Shown here: in pieces, positions 1 through 6,839 of the stretch | Layout of the letters: every line of letters begins with the position of its first letter | Position numbering within the stretch: the stretch's first letter is position 1 | Source: JBBDWJ01 sp040902925 | GTDB taxonomy: Bacteria; Acidobacteriota; Terriglobia; Bryobacterales; UBA6623 | DNA: 22,155 nucleotides | Assembly (NCBI GenBank): GCA_040902925.1 | Contig: JBBDWJ010000202.1 | Location: 1-22,155, forward strand | Direction of reading: 5' to 3' | Program-made: the position numbers and the translations under genes | The notes under the pieces: model-generated | Database searches by the model: none | Seen by the model: only the letters and a program-made list of their open reading frames with translations | What the model was told of the DNA's origin: nothing

Positions 1-171
1 ACAACAATTCGTGAAGCGCTCACACAACCCCGGGGCTTGCGCCCCGGGCTACTGCCATGCCGCCCCTGCGGGGCTCCAAACCGCTGTGCCAGCCCGAGGT
101 GCGAGCCCCGATGGTGCGGGCCTGATTTCCTTGGCGTCGGCCTTGGCTCTGGCCTTTGCTGTCAAAGCCTC
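1..171. other. nqrE downstream region with GC hairpins and short repeats
   Basis: No gene is visible between the window edge and the nqrE stop. Positions 29-48 form a perfect 8-bp stem (CCCGGGGC/GCCCCGGG) with a TTGC loop. Positions 62-74 contain a smaller hairpin, GCCCC-TGC-GGGGC. Neither is followed by a T-run on the minus strand, so these look more like REP-type palindromes than a classical intrinsic terminator. Just after nqrE, on the minus strand, the units AAGGCCAGAGCC and AAGGCCGACGCC stand in tandem. No start codon for nqrF with a substantial open frame running to the left edge was found here. Confidence 0.6.
29..48 (-). repeat. GC-rich palindrome (REP-like hairpin)
   Basis: An 8-bp perfect inverted repeat around a 4-nt loop lies about 125 bases past the nqrE stop. 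It could slow or stop transcription of the nqr operon, but it has no following uridine run. It may be one copy of a genome-wide repetitive palindrome; that would need a genome search. Confidence 0.5.
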
Positions 172-786
172 TTATAGTTGAATGCCTCCGAACGCCATGA
201 ACCCGATGGCCATCAATCCGGTCAGCATGAACGTCATGCCCAACCCGCGCAGGCCGAGCGGTACGTTGCTGTAGCGCATCCGCTCGCGGATCGAGGCCAG
301 CGCCACGATCGCCAGCGCCCAGCCGATGCCCGCGCCAAGCCCGAATACCGTCGACTCCGCCAGGTTGTAATCGCGCTCGTCCATGAACAGCGCGCCGCCC
401 AGAATCGCGCAGTTGACCGCGATCAGCGGCAGAAACACGCCCAGCGCCGCGTAGAGCGTCGGCACGAACTTGTCGAGCGTCATCTCGACGATCTGCGTCA
501 TGGCCGCGATCGTGCCGATGAAGCACAGGAAGCTCAAAAACGACAGGTCGTAGTCCGCCAGCGAAGGGTCGATCCAGGCCAACGCGCCTTCCTGCAGCAG
601 GTAGTGCAGGATGAGGTTGTTCATCGGCGTGGTCACGGCGAGCACGAAAATCACCGCGAAACCGAGCCCGATCGCGGTTTCCACTTTCTTGGAAACAGCG
701 AGAAACGAGCACATTCCCAGGAAGAAGGCCAGCGCCATGTTCTCGACGAAGATGGCCTTGATCGCCAGGCTGAGGTAGTGTTCCAT
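172..786 (-). CDS. nqrE: Na+-translocating NADH:quinone reductase subunit E
   Basis: NqrE is one of the integral membrane subunits of Na+-NQR, which oxidises NADH, reduces ubiquinone or menaquinone and pumps Na+ across the inner membrane. The 204-residue product starts MEHYLSLAIKAIFVENMAL and has about six hydrophobic segments, as expected for the NqrD/NqrE (RnfA/E) family. The conserved cysteines that ligate the NqrD/E iron centre have plausible counterparts in the segments MCSFLAVSKK and NCAILGG. The ATG follows the nqrD stop by 3 bases and has a strong Shine-Dalgarno (AGGAGGG) inside the end of nqrD. It is the last nqr gene seen; the usual nqrF does not follow directly. Confidence 0.95.
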   Translation of the reverse strand: MEHYLSLAIKAIFVENMALAFFLGMCSFLAVSKKVETAIGLGFAVIFVLAVTTPMNNLILHYLLQEGALAWIDPSLADYDLSFLSFLCFIGTIAAMTQIVEMTLDKFVPTLYAALGVFLPLIAVNCAILGGALFMDERDYNLAESTVFGLGAGIGWALAIVALASIRERMRYSNVPLGLRGLGMTFMLTGLMAIGFMAFGGIQL

Positions 787-789
787 GAC

Positions 790-1416
790 TTACTCGCCCT
801 CCTCGCGCTGCTCGGGCTTCAAGGTGCGCAAGACCCAGATGAAGGCGCCGATGATGAAGAACGCGCCCGCCGAGGTGACCATGATGCCGTTGGGGAAATA
901 CCAGCCGCCATCGTTGACCGACGGCAGCACCACGAAGCCCAGCAGCTTGCCCGAGCCGATCGTCTCGCGCAGGAACGCCGTCATGATCAGGATCAGACTG
1001 TAGCCGAGGCCGTTGCCGATGCCGTCGAGAAAGCTCATGATCGGGCCGTTCTGCATGGCGTAGCCTTCGGCGCGCCCCATCACAATGCAGTTGGTGATGA
1101 TCAGGCCCACGAACACCGAAAGCTGCTTGCTGATGTCGTAGACGTAGGCCTTCAAGACCTGGTCGGCGAGGATCACTAGCGACGCGATGATCGTCAACTG
1201 CACGATGATGCGGATGCTGGTCGGAATGTAATTCCGCAGCAAGCTGATCGAGAAGCTCGACATCGCGGTGACGGCCGTCACCGCCGCGCACATCACCAGC
1301 GCGGTATCCATCTTGGTGGTCACCGCCAGCGCCGAGCAGATGCCGAGCACCTGCAGCGCGATCGGGTTCTGCTCGAGCAGCGGATCGAACAATACTTGTC
1401 TGGCAGAGGAAGCCAT
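790..1416 (-). CDS. nqrD: Na+-translocating NADH:quinone reductase subunit D
   Basis: NqrD is the partner of NqrE in the membrane core of Na+-NQR. The 208-residue protein is hydrophobic throughout with about six membrane segments. It carries family signatures such as NPIALQVLGICSALAVT near the N-terminus and TNCIVMGRAEGYAM mid-protein, where the Cys residues match the positions that bind the intramembrane iron cofactor in the family. The start ATG is preceded on the minus strand by AGGAGA about 8-10 bases upstream. It lies 17 bases after nqrC and 3 bases before nqrE, so it belongs to the same operon. Confidence 0.95.
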   Translation of the reverse strand: MASSARQVLFDPLLEQNPIALQVLGICSALAVTTKMDTALVMCAAVTAVTAMSSFSISLLRNYIPTSIRIIVQLTIIASLVILADQVLKAYVYDISKQLSVFVGLIITNCIVMGRAEGYAMQNGPIMSFLDGIGNGLGYSLILIMTAFLRETIGSGKLLGFVVLPSVNDGGWYFPNGIMVTSAGAFFIIGAFIWVLRTLKPEQREEGE

Positions 1417-1433
1417 CGGTCGTCTCCTGCTTT

Positions 1434-2216
1434 TTACGATACCGGACGGGCCTGGCGGAACTTTTCGAGGTACGGCCCAAAACCGTTCTCGCCGAGCCAG
1501 AAATCCATCATGTTGGTGACCCCGCGGCTCGTCAACGTCGCGCCGGTGAGGCCGTCGACGCGGTGCGGGTCCTGCTCGGGAGAGCGGGCCTGGCCCTTAA
1601 TGACCTCGATCGACGGCTGCCAGTTTTCGTCGAAAACTTTACGGCCCGGCCACAACGCTTTCCAGCCCGGGTTATCGACCTCGCCGCCCAACCCCGGGGT
1701 TTCTTTGTGCGAGTAGTACGTGATGCCGCGGACCGTTGTCGTATCCGCGTCCAGGGCGAGAAAGCCGAGCAGCGTGGACCACAGGCCGTAGCCTTCGACC
1801 GGCAGCACCACCATCTCGACTTCTCCGGCGTCATTGAGAACGTGGTAAATGACCGCGTACTTGGGCAGCCTCTTGATCACAGCCGCGTTCGGCGGCGCTT
1901 CGCGGCTCATCGCCGGGTCGTTTTTGGCCTTCTGCTGGTCGTAGGCCGCCGGGTCAACCCCGGTTACTTCTTCGGCGGTCTCGAGATCGACGACCACGGC
2001 CTTGACCTTCGCGAAGCGCTCTTCGATCTGCTGCGGATTCAGGTTCTCCTCGGGCTCGGCCAGCCCGGCGGCGTACAGCACGTTCTTCTGCTTGTCGAGC
2101 AGGGCGTTCTGGTCTTGCAAATCCCCCAGCGACACGGCCGCGGTGGAGACCAGAATGGCGCAGGCGACGCAGACCGCGCCGGCGAACAGGATCGTGTACA
2201 TCGTGCTATGCCGCAT
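1434..2216 (-). CDS. nqrC: Na+-translocating NADH:quinone reductase subunit C (FMN protein)
   Basis: NqrC carries a covalently bound FMN that relays electrons within Na+-NQR. The 260-residue protein has one N-terminal membrane anchor (residues about 6-30) followed by a periplasmic FMN-binding domain. The flavinylation motif DGLTGAT is present, with Thr227 as the predicted phosphoester-linked residue. Upstream, GYGLWSTLLGFLAL and KETPGLGGEV are typical of the family. The start overlaps the end of nqrB by 11 bases, indicating translational coupling. Flavinylation would need the ApbE flavin transferase, which is not in this window. The length is normal for the family. Confidence 0.96.
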   Translation of the reverse strand: MRHSTMYTILFAGAVCVACAILVSTAAVSLGDLQDQNALLDKQKNVLYAAGLAEPEENLNPQQIEERFAKVKAVVVDLETAEEVTGVDPAAYDQQKAKNDPAMSREAPPNAAVIKRLPKYAVIYHVLNDAGEVEMVVLPVEGYGLWSTLLGFLALDADTTTVRGITYYSHKETPGLGGEVDNPGWKALWPGRKVFDENWQPSIEVIKGQARSPEQDPHRVDGLTGATLTSRGVTNMMDFWLGENGFGPYLEKFRQARPVS

Positions 2217-3426
2217 AGCGCGCCCTCCGCCGCTTGACGTTCGCCTGCACCACGAAGTAGTCGATCAGCGAGGCAAACAGGTTCATGAACAGGATCGCCA
2301 GCATCATCCCTTCCGGGTAAGCCGGGTTGACCACCCGGATCAGGATCGCCAACACACCAATCAGGAACCCGTAGACATACTTACCCGCCTCGGTGTGGGC
2401 CGCCGTCACCGGCTCGGTGGCCATGTAGACCATTCCGAAAGCCCAGCCGCCCAGCACGAAATGCCAATGGAAGGGAACATCGAACAGCGCATTGGTTTGC
2501 GAGCCCACCGAGTTCAGCAGCAGAGTCGTCAGATACGACCCTGCGGCCAAGCTGGCCATGATCCGCCAGGAGCCGACGCGCGAGAGGATCAGCACGGCCG
2601 CGCCGAACAGGCAGGCCGCGGTCGAGGTCTCGCCCATCGACCCGGGAATCAACCCCAGGAAGGCGTTCCACCAATCGACGCCCTGCGTCAGGGCCGCCTG
2701 CCCGCCGAGGGCGGCGCTCGCCAGCCAGGTCGCGCCGCTGACGCCGTCGGTGGTGGTGTTGGCGGCGATCCAAACCTGGTCGCCGGAAATCTGGCCGGGA
2801 TACGCAAAGAACAAGAATGCGCGCGCCGCCAAGGCCGGGTTGAGAATGTTCATTCCCGTGCCGCCAAAGATCTCCTTGCCGATGATGACCCCGAAGGCAA
2901 TGCCCATCGCCACCTGCCACAACGGAATCGTCGGCGGCAGGATCAGCGGAAACAGCATCCACGTCACCAGAAAACCTTCGTTGATGTCGTGCTTGCGGAC
3001 CACCGCGAACAGCGCTTCGCAGTTGCCTCCGACGATCATCGTCACCAGGACCACCGGCAGATAGTAGAGCGCGCCGTGAAAGATGCAGGCCCAGATATTG
3101 GCGGGGTCGAACGCCATGCCGAGCGCCTGCATTGCCGCCGTCTGCCAATTGTCGAGCGGCGTGGCGCCTTGCGAGATCGCCAAGTGCGCCTGGTAGCCCG
3201 TGTTGTACATCGCCATGTACACGCACGGCAGCAGCGCAATGACGACCGTCATCATCATGCGCTTCAGGTCGAGCCCGTCGCGCACGTGCGCCGCGCCGCG
3301 GGTCACGCGGCCCGGCGTGTAGAGAAAGGTGTCCATCGCCTCGTAGAGGGGATAGGCCTTTTCGAGCCGGCCGCCCTTATGGAAGTGCTTGCCCTGCGCG
3401 TCCAGGATTTGCCGTAGGAACCTCAT
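2206..3426 (-). CDS. nqrB: Na+-translocating NADH:quinone reductase subunit B (FMN, quinone site)
   Basis: NqrB is the large membrane subunit of Na+-NQR; it holds a covalent FMN and riboflavin and contributes to Na+ translocation and quinone binding. The 406-residue product has about ten hydrophobic segments. It carries the flavinylation motif DGVSGAT with Thr233 as the attachment residue. Other family landmarks are GGTGMNILNPALAARAFLFF and the C-terminal NPAYPEGMMLAILFMN. Its ATG shares one base with the nqrA stop (TGATG), and its 3' end overlaps nqrC by 11 bases. Both are signs of a coupled operon. Confidence 0.97.
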   Translation of the reverse strand: MRFLRQILDAQGKHFHKGGRLEKAYPLYEAMDTFLYTPGRVTRGAAHVRDGLDLKRMMMTVVIALLPCVYMAMYNTGYQAHLAISQGATPLDNWQTAAMQALGMAFDPANIWACIFHGALYYLPVVLVTMIVGGNCEALFAVVRKHDINEGFLVTWMLFPLILPPTIPLWQVAMGIAFGVIIGKEIFGGTGMNILNPALAARAFLFFAYPGQISGDQVWIAANTTTDGVSGATWLASAALGGQAALTQGVDWWNAFLGLIPGSMGETSTAACLFGAAVLILSRVGSWRIMASLAAGSYLTTLLLNSVGSQTNALFDVPFHWHFVLGGWAFGMVYMATEPVTAAHTEAGKYVYGFLIGVLAILIRVVNPAYPEGMMLAILFMNLFASLIDYFVVQANVKRRRARYAA

Positions 3427-4796
3427 CAGCCTTCTTTTTCAATCATCGTCAGCACGCGGCGCAGCAACGGGCCATACTCGGCCTTGCCGGGGCAAACGAA
3501 GGTGCACAAAGCGAGGTCTTCTTCGTCGAGCTCCAGACAGCCGAGTTTTTCGGCCTGCTCGACATCGCCGATCAACAGCGCGCGCAGCAGAAACGTCGGC
3601 AGAATATCCAACGGCATGACGCGTTCGTACATGCCGATCGGAACCATGGCGCGGTCGGAGCCGTGCACCGCGGTGTCGAAGCGGAATTTCTTGCCGGGGA
3701 TGAGCCGCGAAAGGAAGGTGTTGACGGTCGAGTACAGATCGAAGCCGGGCGACAGCCAGCCTAGAAAAATCCGCTGGCCGCCTTCGGGGAGCGCCGCGAT
3801 CTGATTGTGATAGCGCCCCAGATAGCCAAACGTTTCGCCGCCGGCGGCGCGCCCGCCGAGCACCGATCCCGAAATGACGCGGTTGGGGCCTTCGGAAAGC
3901 TCGCCTTTGGTGAGCGCGGCGATCGAGGCCCCCAGCCGGGTGCGCAGCAGGCGGGGCCGCTTTACCGCCGGGCCGGCCAACGCGACCGTGCGCGCCACTT
4001 CGAGCTCGCCCGTGGCAAACAGCCGCCCCACGGCCGCGACGTCCTGGTAGCCGATCACCCAGACCGCTTTTTGACGGCTCACCGGCGCGAGGAAATGAAT
4101 ATGCACGCCCGCGGTTCCGGCCGGATGCGGTCCTTCGAACTCTTCGACCTGGAACTTGGAATTGCCGGGGGTCGAGACCGAGCCGTTGGGCCCTTTGCAG
4201 ACGTAGACCGGCCCCTCGGTGAGCTTGGCCAGCGCCTCGAGGCCGCGGTTGAAATCCTCGTCGCGGCCGGCCAGCACGACATCGACCGACGGCGCCAGCG
4301 GCCGGGTGTCCATGGCGGTGACGAAAATGGCGTTGGGAACTTCGTCCGGCGGCGGCACTTTGCTGAACGGACGGCGCCGGAACGCGGTCCATTGCCCCGA
4401 CTCGACCAGCAGATCGCGCACCTGCTGACGGGTGAGCGAGCCCGGGGGCTTGCCGGTATAGGAATCGAAGGCGACGGTTTCGCCGCCGCCGGACAGCTCT
4501 TCGCTGTTGAGCTCGATGACCAGCGACTGCAGCGCGCGGCGCTCGCCGCGGTGAATCGCGGACACGCGTCCGCCGCCCGGAGCGGTAAACCGCACGCCGG
4601 GCGTTTTTTTGTCCTCGAAAAGCAGTTGTCCGCGTTTTACCTCGTCGCCTTCGACGACGTGCATCGTCGGCCGCATGCCGACATAGTCATCCGCCAACAA
4701 CGCCACACGGGCTACCGATGGCGCCTGATCGACGCGCTGCTCCGGCTCACCCGCGATCGGGATATTCAAACCCTTACGAACCCTGTGACGGCCCAT
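3426..4796 (-). CDS. nqrA: Na+-translocating NADH:quinone reductase subunit A
   Basis: NqrA is the cytoplasmic-side subunit of Na+-NQR, associated with NqrB near the quinone site. The 456-residue length is normal. The N-terminus RKGLNIPIAGEPEQ matches the KGLDLPI-AG start typical of NqrA, followed by a barrel-sandwich (biotinyl-like) segment around VVEGDEVKRGQLLFEDKK. The C-terminal part contains the GMYERVMPLDILPTFLLRAL region typical of the family. The start ATG is preceded by AAAAAGG at 4-10 bases and by GGGAGG further up. It is the first gene of the operon, so the promoter should lie in the large intergenic region to its right; no convincing -35/-10 pair could be fixed there on the minus strand. 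Confidence 0.96.
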   Translation of the reverse strand: MGRHRVRKGLNIPIAGEPEQRVDQAPSVARVALLADDYVGMRPTMHVVEGDEVKRGQLLFEDKKTPGVRFTAPGGGRVSAIHRGERRALQSLVIELNSEELSGGGETVAFDSYTGKPPGSLTRQQVRDLLVESGQWTAFRRRPFSKVPPPDEVPNAIFVTAMDTRPLAPSVDVVLAGRDEDFNRGLEALAKLTEGPVYVCKGPNGSVSTPGNSKFQVEEFEGPHPAGTAGVHIHFLAPVSRQKAVWVIGYQDVAAVGRLFATGELEVARTVALAGPAVKRPRLLRTRLGASIAALTKGELSEGPNRVISGSVLGGRAAGGETFGYLGRYHNQIAALPEGGQRIFLGWLSPGFDLYSTVNTFLSRLIPGKKFRFDTAVHGSDRAMVPIGMYERVMPLDILPTFLLRALLIGDVEQAEKLGCLELDEEDLALCTFVCPGKAEYGPLLRRVLTMIEKEG

Positions 4797-4898
4797 TGGA
4801 CCTTTTTACTACGCCTCCCACCGGTTTGCGATCGTTACCCGAACCCGAGCCGCAGGCAGCGCCGGCATGAACCTGCCGCTTCTCCGTGTCGCTTCTCT

Positions 4899-4934
4899 GT
4901 ATCGCTTGGCTTCGGAGTATCGCTTGGCTTCGGA
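4899..4934. repeat. 18-bp tandem repeat, two copies
   Basis: The unit GTATCGCTTGGCTTCGGA occurs twice head to tail (4899-4916 and 4917-4934) without mismatch. Related shorter pieces containing CGCTTCTC lie just to the left (4877-4897). It sits 100-140 bases upstream of the nqrA start, in the likely leader or promoter region of the nqr operon. Confidence 0.85.
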
Positions 4935-5296
4935 TTTTGAGATCCCGGGGCTTTCTGCTGGATGCCAGTTAACCCGCTTGCCATGTCCCTTTTGCGTCTG
5001 GGCCCGACACCGCGAGCCATTCTGGACGCCGCCACTGTCCCGCTCCATACGGCTAAGTTGCCACTGACTACCAAGGCTGAACGCTGCCTTCAGAGCTGGG
5101 GACCGCTGGCTAATCTATTGAGATCGGTCTAACCCGGGGCGCATATTATGGGATCGGGCTGTTTCGCACGAATCCTTGGGCGGAACTCTGGCCGACTGAG
5201 CCGAGTCCCTGGCTGCGAACCGGGCCCGCCTGCAGACTCGATCGCGGAGCCGTGGCCGGGGTAAAACTCATCTTAGCGCTTTCCGGGGTTGCGCCG

Positions 5297-5335
5297 CAGA
5301 GTTCGTATCCTGTTTCAATCAAACTCTGTATTTTT
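5297..5335 (+). terminator. possible rho-independent terminator or hairpin
   Basis: CAGAGTT (5297-5303) pairs perfectly with AACTCTG (5322-5328), with an 18-nt loop, followed by TATTTTTG. The stem is only 7 bp and the loop is large, so strength would be low. No gene reads into it from the left on the plus strand, which weakens the terminator call. Confidence 0.2.
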
Positions 5336-5350
5336 GTTGCGGATTAGACC

Positions 5351-5476
5351 CCGCCTCGCGGCTGGAGTGCGGACCGGGACGAGACCCTCGCTAGGGCTCG
5401 CCGCGGGCGGGCTTTCAGCGCTCCACTCGACCCGCCTCGCGACCCAGGACCTTACGAGAAATCGGCCGCGAGGCGG
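5351..5476 (+). ncRNA. candidate structured RNA upstream of thiS
   Basis: Hand folding gives a compact three-way junction. P1 is a perfect 12-bp stem (5351-5362 with 5465-5476, CCGCCTCGCGGC/GCCGCGAGGCGG). P2 follows at once: 5363-5370 with 5418-5425, 8 bp including one G-U. Inside P2, 5381-5388 pairs with 5393-5399 (7 bp, one bulged A) around a CGCT loop. P3 pairs 5426-5429 with 5455-5458, and AAATCG (5459-5464) joins it back to P1. A small palindrome and AT-rich tract follow. It matches no riboswitch or ncRNA that I recognise. The strand is chosen because thiS lies about 190 bases downstream; both strands can form the stems. High G+C makes chance folding possible. Confidence 0.3.
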
Positions 5477-5495
5477 CGTGCCAGCCGTCAAGACG

Positions 5496-5509
5496 ATAGG
5501 CAAGCCTAT
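5496..5509. repeat. small palindrome before an AT-rich tract
   Basis: ATAGGC and GCCTAT form a 6-bp inverted repeat separated by AA, followed on the plus strand by ATTTATTAATAATTTAC. It could be a weak terminator of the structured segment to its left or an operator; the AT-rich run stands out in this GC-rich DNA. Confidence 0.35.
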
Positions 5510-5645
5510 ATTTATTAATAATTTACAAGCAGAAGGCGAGCGACGGGCGAGGTTTGGCAACCGCGCGCGGCGAACGGAATCCGCGCGCCGGAGGGGGCTG
5601 AGACGTTTCCCAATCTTTACCGGTGCCAAGCTGCCGTAACCGGAC

Positions 5646-5651
5646 TATAAT
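5646..5651 (+). promoter_or_regulatory. consensus -10 box for thiS
   Basis: A perfect TATAAT lies directly in front of thiS. The best -35 at normal spacing is weak (GTGCCA, 5623-5628, 17-bp spacer). If it is used, transcription would begin near 5658, excluding the in-frame ATG at 5650 and leaving a leader of about 13 bases before the GTG at 5671. Confidence 0.45.
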
Positions 5652-5658
5652 GGATTCC

Positions 5659-5664
5659 GAGGGA
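5659..5664 (+). promoter_or_regulatory. Shine-Dalgarno that decides the thiS start
   Basis: GAGGGA is placed 6 bases before the GTG at 5671. The competing in-frame ATG at 5650 has no such site and overlaps the -10 box. Confidence 0.45.
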
Positions 5665-5670
5665 CCGTTC

Positions 5671-5931
5671 GTGGGATGGGTGGAGCGCGACCAAACTTCC
5701 GCCAGCTCGCCGGATCAACCAGCCGGCGAGATACTGATTCGTCTTAACGGGAAGGATCGCAAGGTGCGGCCGGGCACAACGATCGCGGGCCTATTGGCGG
5801 ATCTCGGGGTGTCGCGCGACCGTGTCGCCGTCGAGGTGGAGCGCGAGATCGTTCGGCGCGCACACTGGGAGGGCACGCAACTCACTCCCGGAGTGTCCGT
5901 CGAGGTCGTTCATTTCGTTGGCGGCGGATAA
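5671..5931 (+). CDS. thiS: sulfur carrier protein ThiS
   Basis: ThiS is a small ubiquitin-like protein that carries sulfur as a C-terminal thiocarboxylate for building the thiazole ring of thiamine. The last 66 residues are a normal ThiS, from ILIRLNGKDRKVRPGTTIAG to the invariant C-terminal Gly-Gly (ending VEVVHFVGGG). TTIAGLLADLGV and VAVEVEREIV are also typical. I chose GTG 5671 because a good Shine-Dalgarno precedes it and TATAAT overlaps the upstream ATG at 5650; the N-terminal 20 residues before the beta-grasp fold are not conserved in either case. The gene stands alone: no thiG, thiF, thiC or thiE is next to it, which is unusual but not rare. MoaD is a less likely alternative because of the VxFVGGG ending. 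Confidence 0.85.
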   Translation: MGWVERDQTSASSPDQPAGEILIRLNGKDRKVRPGTTIAGLLADLGVSRDRVAVEVEREIVRRAHWEGTQLTPGVSVEVVHFVGGG

Positions 5932-5985
5932 GATGTTTTAATTCAGTGATTTAGAGGGGCCTATTCAGATCGACCCCGGCTGTCG

Positions 5986-5991
5986 TACAAT
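5986..5991 (+). promoter_or_regulatory. possible -10 box for the MerR-type gene
   Basis: TACAAT lies 36 bases before the start at 6028. The sequence at the expected -35 distance (ATTCAG, 5963-5968) is a poor match, so this is a weak call. Confidence 0.25.
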
Positions 5992-6027
5992 CGCAAAGTC
6001 CAACTCACCGGTTCCGACGAGACTGTC

Positions 6028-6546
6028 ATGCACAAAGCCAAGAAAACCCGCACTGCCGATGTCCCAACCGACAGCGAAACCTTCTCCAGCCTGGACGTAA
6101 CTCGCATGACCGGGGTGAGCCTCCGCCAGCTTCAGTGGTGGGATGAACAGGGCGTGGTCACGCCTGCGCAGCGCGGGCACAAGCGCTTATATCAACTTCA
6201 GGAGGTCATCGAGGTCTCGGTGATCACCGAGCTGCGGCGCAAGGGCATTTCATTGCAGAAGATTCGCCGCGTGCTGCGCTACTTGCACAAGGAATCGGGT
6301 AAGGGCCTCTACGACGCGGTGCGCAATGGCGGCGAAATGCATTTGCTGACGGACGGGCAGAATATCTACCTCGAAGACAGCCACAGCAATATCGTCGATA
6401 TCTTGAAAAACGCACGGCAGCCTATTATTTCCGTGTGTCTTTCGGATCAGATTCAGCACCTCAGCGCGGCTGCCGGTCTTCGCAAAATCAGCCGTCCGGA
6501 AACACGCATCGCCGCCGTGCAGACGCGCGTGGCCAAAACTTCCTAA
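6028..6546 (+). CDS. MerR-family transcriptional regulator
   Basis: The 172-residue protein has a winged helix-turn-helix of the MerR type at about residues 18-85: FSSLDVTRMTGVSLRQLQWW, then GHKRLYQLQEVIEVSVITEL and RRKGISLQKIRRVLRYLH. The expected MerR tyrosine-type wing (KRLYQL) is present. The C-terminal 85 residues are short and have no recognisable effector domain and no cysteine cluster for metal sensing; they contain LLTDGQNIYLED and ISVCLSDQI. The long dimer coiled coil of classical MerR proteins is not obvious, so this may be a compact antitoxin-like or DUF-type MerR protein. Its target is not evident: thiS lies upstream on the same strand about 100 bases away, and nothing coding follows for 690 bases. 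Confidence 0.85.
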   Translation: MHKAKKTRTADVPTDSETFSSLDVTRMTGVSLRQLQWWDEQGVVTPAQRGHKRLYQLQEVIEVSVITELRRKGISLQKIRRVLRYLHKESGKGLYDAVRNGGEMHLLTDGQNIYLEDSHSNIVDILKNARQPIISVCLSDQIQHLSAAAGLRKISRPETRIAAVQTRVAKTS

Positions 6547-6607
6547 AAGATTGTCGCCGCCCGGGTTGGCGAATTCGTGTCCGGGGTTTCTGAGGGTCGG
6601 CAAGGCC
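6547..6607. other. spacer between the MerR-type gene and the MITE
   Basis: No gene or clear terminator is visible in these 61 bases. Together with the MITE and the lolA leader they form a 691-base non-coding stretch. Confidence 0.5.
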
Positions 6608-6615
6608 CACAGGCC
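6608..6615. repeat. left 8-bp target-site duplication of the MITE
   Basis: CACAGGCC directly abuts the left terminal inverted repeat and is repeated exactly at 6840-6847, directly abutting the right one. Confidence 0.75.
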
Positions 6616-6839
6616 GGTAGTGTCCTAAACCTGCGTGCCGGGTCTGTGTATTCGATGGATTCCGGAATCGCCGCAGGCCGATCCGAGCCCCATCCGCAAC
6701 GGTGGGGTCACATCCTCGATCGCGCGGTACAGTGCAGGAAAGCTGGTCAACCCCATCCTCGCGGATGGGGCTCGGATCGCCTGTGGCGATTGGATTGGCA
6801 CGCCCTCACCCGAAACCAACGCAAGATCAGGACAGTACC
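6616..6839. mobile_element. 224-bp non-autonomous element (MITE-like)
   Basis: The ends are inverted repeats: GGTAGTGTCCT at 6616-6626 and AGGACAGTACC at 6829-6839, 10 of 11 matching, with looser similarity inward (both continue to TGCGT). Inside, 6667-6697 is nearly perfectly complementary to 6761-6790 (one mismatch and one single-base indel over 30 bp), giving a long stem with a 63-nt loop. The loop contains further GGGGT and ACCCC blocks. A perfect 8-bp direct repeat flanks the element. No transposase is encoded, so it would have to be moved in trans. An 8-bp duplication fits families such as IS256 or ISL3, but the family is not assignable from this sequence alone. Confidence 0.75.

Larger units (their letters stand above)
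4797..5670. other. divergent intergenic region between nqrA and thiS
   Basis: About 870 bases with no supportable coding gene. Nearest nqrA (4867-4934) are short GAAGC-type repeats on the minus strand, including an 18-bp tandem pair. The middle (about 5000-5290) shows nothing recognisable. From 5297 to 5335 is a hairpin followed by a T-rich run, from 5351 to 5476 a candidate structured RNA, from 5496 to 5509 a small palindrome followed by AT-rich DNA, and at 5646-5651 a consensus -10 hexamer. These are listed separately. Short open frames here lack any recognisable protein features. Confidence 0.6.

Noticed and set aside
20..1480. Long open frame opposite nqrD/nqrE on the same strand in another frame, and a similar 484-residue frame antisense to gspE (9313-10767)
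   Set aside because: Arg/His/Asp-rich translations are shadows of GC-rich codon use; the overlapped genes are unmistakable conserved families.
5120..5290. Possible 6S RNA or tRNA in the nqrA-thiS gap
   Set aside because: GGCCGACTGAGCCGAG-type patches recall 6S RNA only loosely; no closed long hairpin with central bubble and no tRNA T-loop/anticodon arrangement could be built.
5297..5335. Strong rho-independent terminator
   Set aside because: The stem is only 7 bp with an 18-nt loop and no upstream plus-strand gene to terminate; kept only as a low-confidence feature.
5594..5604. GGGGGCTGAGA before thiS resembles part of a TPP riboswitch
   Set aside because: The second conserved half (CTGATCTGGATAAT-type) and the matching closing stem are absent between it and the start codon; the match is a short chance one.
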